Source: Glandiceps talaboti
Lineage: Eukaryota > Hemichordata > Enteropneusta > Spengelidae
Assembly: GCF_964340395.1 (NCBI RefSeq)
Contig: NC_135565.1
Coordinates: 8,651,742 to 8,710,241, forward strand
Length of the DNA stretch: 58,500 nucleotides
Direction of reading: 5' to 3'
The notes under the pieces are model-generated. The model did not search any database. It was given only the letters and a program-made list of their open reading frames with translations, and was not told the DNA's origin. The position numbers and the translations under genes were made by a program. Positions 38,701 through 42,386 of the stretch are shown in pieces; the first letter of the stretch is position 1; each line of letters starts with the position of its first letter.

Positions 38701-41700
38701 GAAGAAAAAGAAAGATTAAAAATATATTCCAGAGGTTTGGATATAGTGTCGGATGCATCCGATAAAAGTTTAGCCGGGATATTATCGTAACCGCAAGATT
38801 TACTGATATCCAGCGTTCGCAAAAGTTCCCGAACTTCATACTGGGTCGTGGGGTAAAGATAAAAAGAATTTTGGATTGGTTCTGTTAAATAATCTCTAAA
38901 ATTGTCGCGTGACATATTACTAGCAAGTCGTGGGCCTATATTCACAAAGAAATCATTGAAACCTGATACAATATCCTGTGGAGAGGTGTATTCACATTGG
39001 TTTCCGTCTGAAGCAATTATGAGTTTGTCAGGTAGATTATCCTTGGCATTACCATTCCTCTTACCGAGAACATCATTAATTACATTCCAAGTTTTCTTCA
39101 TGTTACCTTTGTTCTTAAAAAATAAATTACCATAGTACATCTTTTTTGCATCCCTGAGGATAGAAGTTAAATCATTTCTATAGTTCTTGTATTTACTGAC
39201 AATACAAGGTTTGAAATTTGATTTGATAACATTAACGTACAATTTATGTTTTCTATTAATTGATTTCTTGATAGCTCGTGTGATCCAAGGTTTATTAGTC
39301 CTTGGCCTTTTAGTATTTCTTGAAATATTTGGCGCGTGCTTATCACAGGCTGCAATGAAAATTGAACTAAATTTGTCGTATGCAGAGTTTACATCTGAAC
39401 AATTATATACATCGTCCCAGTTTATTCCGGTGAGATGTCTACGAAATAATTCTACATCGTACTTACTGTAACATCTGTAGGATATATGTTTACAATTACT
39501 CGTAGTATCTTTGGAAAGTAAGTTCTCAAATATAGCAAATACCGGAAAGTGATCTGAAACATCTGTCATAATAGTACCACTTTGGATTGTGTTGGAACAT
39601 ATATTTGTATAAACATGATCTATTAACGTGCTAGATGTGCTGGTCACTCTGGTTGGCGAGGTTATGAGTTGGTGTAAACATAAGCAATTCATGCTGCCTA
39701 AAAACATTTCTGAATTCATATTTGGGTTATTTAAGTCAATATTAAAATCACCCATTATAATACACTGTGATTTGTCTAGTTTGAAAGTGTTTAACACTTC
39801 AATTAAATTGGTTTGAAACTCTGTTAAGTTTGTGTTTGGGCGCCTATAGATTATACCTATGACGACTTTCTGGTTCTCAATACATGTCTCCAACCAAAGT
39901 GTCTCAGCATGAACAACCTCAGCTTGTAAAACTTTATACTTTATAGACGAAGAGATATATGCTCCAACACCTCCACCCCTGGTTCCCACACGGCAATTGA
40001 CTTCAAATGAATACCCTTTCAATGAAAATAAATTTATATTTGAGATATTCCATACTTCTGAAATGCCAATAATACTAAAGTTCGTTTGTATGACGTCTTC
40101 ATAGAAAAGTCTTAGACTATCAAAGTTTTTGTTCAAAGACCTTACATTAATATGAGATACTGAAAATGAAATATTGTCTTCACTATTAAAGTTAACATTA
40201 AAGTTTTGTGGTGTCAAGGCTGAATTTCTTACATCAAATAAATATTCACATGTGTCATCGACCATTTAGAAATCGACATGAGATAATGTTACAAGAATAC
40301 AGACTGGTAAAGTTAATGAATCTTTCTAAGGTCACTTTCATTATTTATAATGATAGATCTAGCATCTTTGTTTTTCCTTACGTATATGGTACCGTTATAG
40401 GTCCATAAGTAGCTGAACTTTGCTGACTTTCTTGCATCGTTAGCTTTACGAAGAAGCTGACGTTGCGTTTGACATAGATTTTCGTTGATGAAGATATTGC
40501 CGTCCTGTTGGTAACCGAAATTTCTTGTAGAAACGCCGTGCAGTTTTCGTCTGTTCTCATATACAGCATTTCTTGCCTTGCGTGTAGTGAATCTGACGAT
40601 TATTGGTCGCGATCGGAAATTTCTTTGTTGCGGGTGTTGGTTTCCAGCTGGTTGAACGGGGTTCTGTTTTGTACCAATTCTATGTGAAATATCCACATCA
40701 TTGGCAGTTATGTCGGGATGAATCTTCTGAAGGATGTCAAGAGTAATGGCATCAGTGTTTTCACTACCATCAGATTCCGGTACGCCGGCTATTTCTAGGT
40801 TGATTCTTCGATTGTATTGGTCAAGTGAGTGCAATTCTGTTTCGAGAATTGCAACTCGCTTATGTAACCGATCATTGTCTTGCATCAAGGTGTCATGAGA
40901 TTCTTGCATATTTTCCATTCGTTTTCTCATGGTTTCAAATTGAAGATTTATAAAATCCATTGCTTTTACAATGTCGCTCTGAGAATCTGCAAGCCGTTTG
41001 ATGTCGTCTTTCATTTCTAAGATTGCATTGAGAACTTTGGCTAACTCACTTGACTCAGCTTCCATCAATGGTTTTGCCACTTGTTGAGAAACCTCTCCAG
41101 GTGCGCAATCCGCCATGTTGTTACTAGTTGTTGACATGGCTCGCGGAGACTCTTTTCCAAAGCGTAGTTTATCGCATTCAGGACAAAGCATCAGGTCTCC
41201 CTGGCAGAGCTTTACTTTCCTCCTGATACCACAGTCATTGCATTTCATGATTGCTATCAAATAGTTTTGTATGAAGTTGAAGAATGGTAGGGTTTGCGGA
41301 GAGCTACTGACGTACGTGCGTCACCCATGAGCACCCAGGTAACCAGTATAGTGGATGTTTACACTAAATTGTAGCCATTTTGTATACTGTTAGATTTGTC
41401 TTGATGTTTGATGTATCATTAATTTAAGTGAAAGATTTTCTGGAGCAGGTAATCAAACGCTTTTCCAGAGCTTTTTCCTTTCCATACGTGAAAAGGTTTT
41501 TAACCTCTGTTTTTTAGGGCGAGGTTCCTGCAGGAGATATTCTTTTTGTTGTCAACTATGCACCTCTGGATTAAACTCTTTTCTACAGTACTGTAACATT
41601 TATGTTTGTAACATTTATTCTATGTTTGTGAATAAAGTTCAATGACCTGGCAGCGTAGCCACACACTGTATATATGTTGTGTTGGTAAATGTATTTAAGG

Positions 41701-42315
41701 CCCGGAGATGGTCCAAAACACAGATAACATCACATCGGCTCTTTCTTATCTTCACTGGCTACCTGTCCATTACAGGATTCAATGCAAACTACTACTGATT
41801 ACCTACAAGGGGCTCAATAACACTACTCACTCCTGGTTACATCGCTGACTAGTCTGTAAGGTACGCCGTGACGGGGCGCCCTCAACCATCGGCCAACCCC
41901 TGTGAGAGGAGGCCGGTGAGGGCGAAACGTCACGACGTATCTTACAGTCTAATCGCTGACTTGATTAACAGTAAACTCGCAACTCGTTCACTTCACTCAA
42001 AAACAAAAGTCTACTTCATGTACCCTATTGTAATACAAAGTAATACAGTGAGCATGCATTCTCGTGAACAGCGCCAGTCTTAGAGAACAGTATACCACTT
42101 GAACTTTGTTCTTTGTCAACTGTCGATAAATTCAAGAAGGACATCAAGACGCATCTGTTTGCAAGAGCTAGATCTACTATTGTTCATGTTCAACGCCATT
42201 GAACATTACATCGTATTGGATTTTGGCACTATACAATTCCTTTGATTGATTGATTGATTGATTGATTATTTGTTATCATTATTTGATAATTGACGGTGTT
42301 TTCATTATTTCGTAT

Positions 42316-42386
<71 letters not shown>

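Larger units (their letters stand above)
37017..41300 (-). mobile_element. Full-length CR1-like LINE with intact ORF1 and ORF2
   Basis: Two complete, uninterrupted frames lie head to tail on the minus strand: ORF1 (41260-40313) and ORF2 (40265-37308), 47 bp apart. The 3' end carries a polyadenylation-like AATAAAAT and ends in repeated ATATC units (plus-strand TGATATGATATGATATGATAT at 37017-37037). The 5' end is not sharply visible; roughly 40-400 bp upstream of ORF1 may be leader. It inserted into the A2/B2 end of the DIRS-like element. Intact frames suggest a young insertion that could still have been active recently. Confidence 0.85.
33474..41720 (+). mobile_element. DIRS/Ngaro-like tyrosine-recombinase retrotransposon with split direct repeats
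   Basis: Gag-, RT-, RNase H- and a DIRS-type C-terminal region follow each other on the plus strand (33687-36523). Terminal organisation: A1 at 33474-33632, B1 at 36784-36813, A2 at 36814-36972, B2 at 41691-41720. A1 and A2 match over 159 bp; B1 and B2 are identical over 30 bp. A1-internal-B1-A2-B2 is the split-direct-repeat layout of Ngaro-type elements. A2 and B2, normally adjacent, are separated by a CR1-like LINE that inserted later. No target duplication is present at 33473/41721, as expected for recombinase-mediated integration. The recombinase itself is not found, and gag and RT carry stops and frameshifts, so this copy is inactive. Confidence 0.82.
32821..42235 (+). mobile_element. 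CR1-like LINE remnant, split by the nested insertion 33474-41720
   Basis: The left part (32821-33473) encodes LKNRQQSLSVQDILSETQHL, CGVSQGSVL and then decayed sequence to the Arg-Thr-Arg-Lys position. The right part (41721-42190) resumes with ITSALSYLHWLPVHYRIQCK and YKGLN and ends with a C-terminal tail (DKFKKDIKTHLFARARS). When the intervening segment is skipped, the LINE frame continues without loss or gain at the junction (base 33473 to 41721). The catalytic Asp pair is replaced (HTGGNQ where YADDNQ is expected), so the copy was long dead. It is also interrupted by a 102-bp element at 41850-41951 and followed by (GATT)n. Confidence 0.8.

Noticed and set aside
37825-39816. Several plus-strand frames of 60-95 codons
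   Set aside because: They are antisense shadows of the intact LINE ORF2 on the minus strand.
41890-41945. A genuine hammerhead ribozyme in the 102-bp foldback element
   Set aside because: GCGAAACGTC is suggestive, but a full CUGAUGA core and the three stems in the right order could not be drawn.
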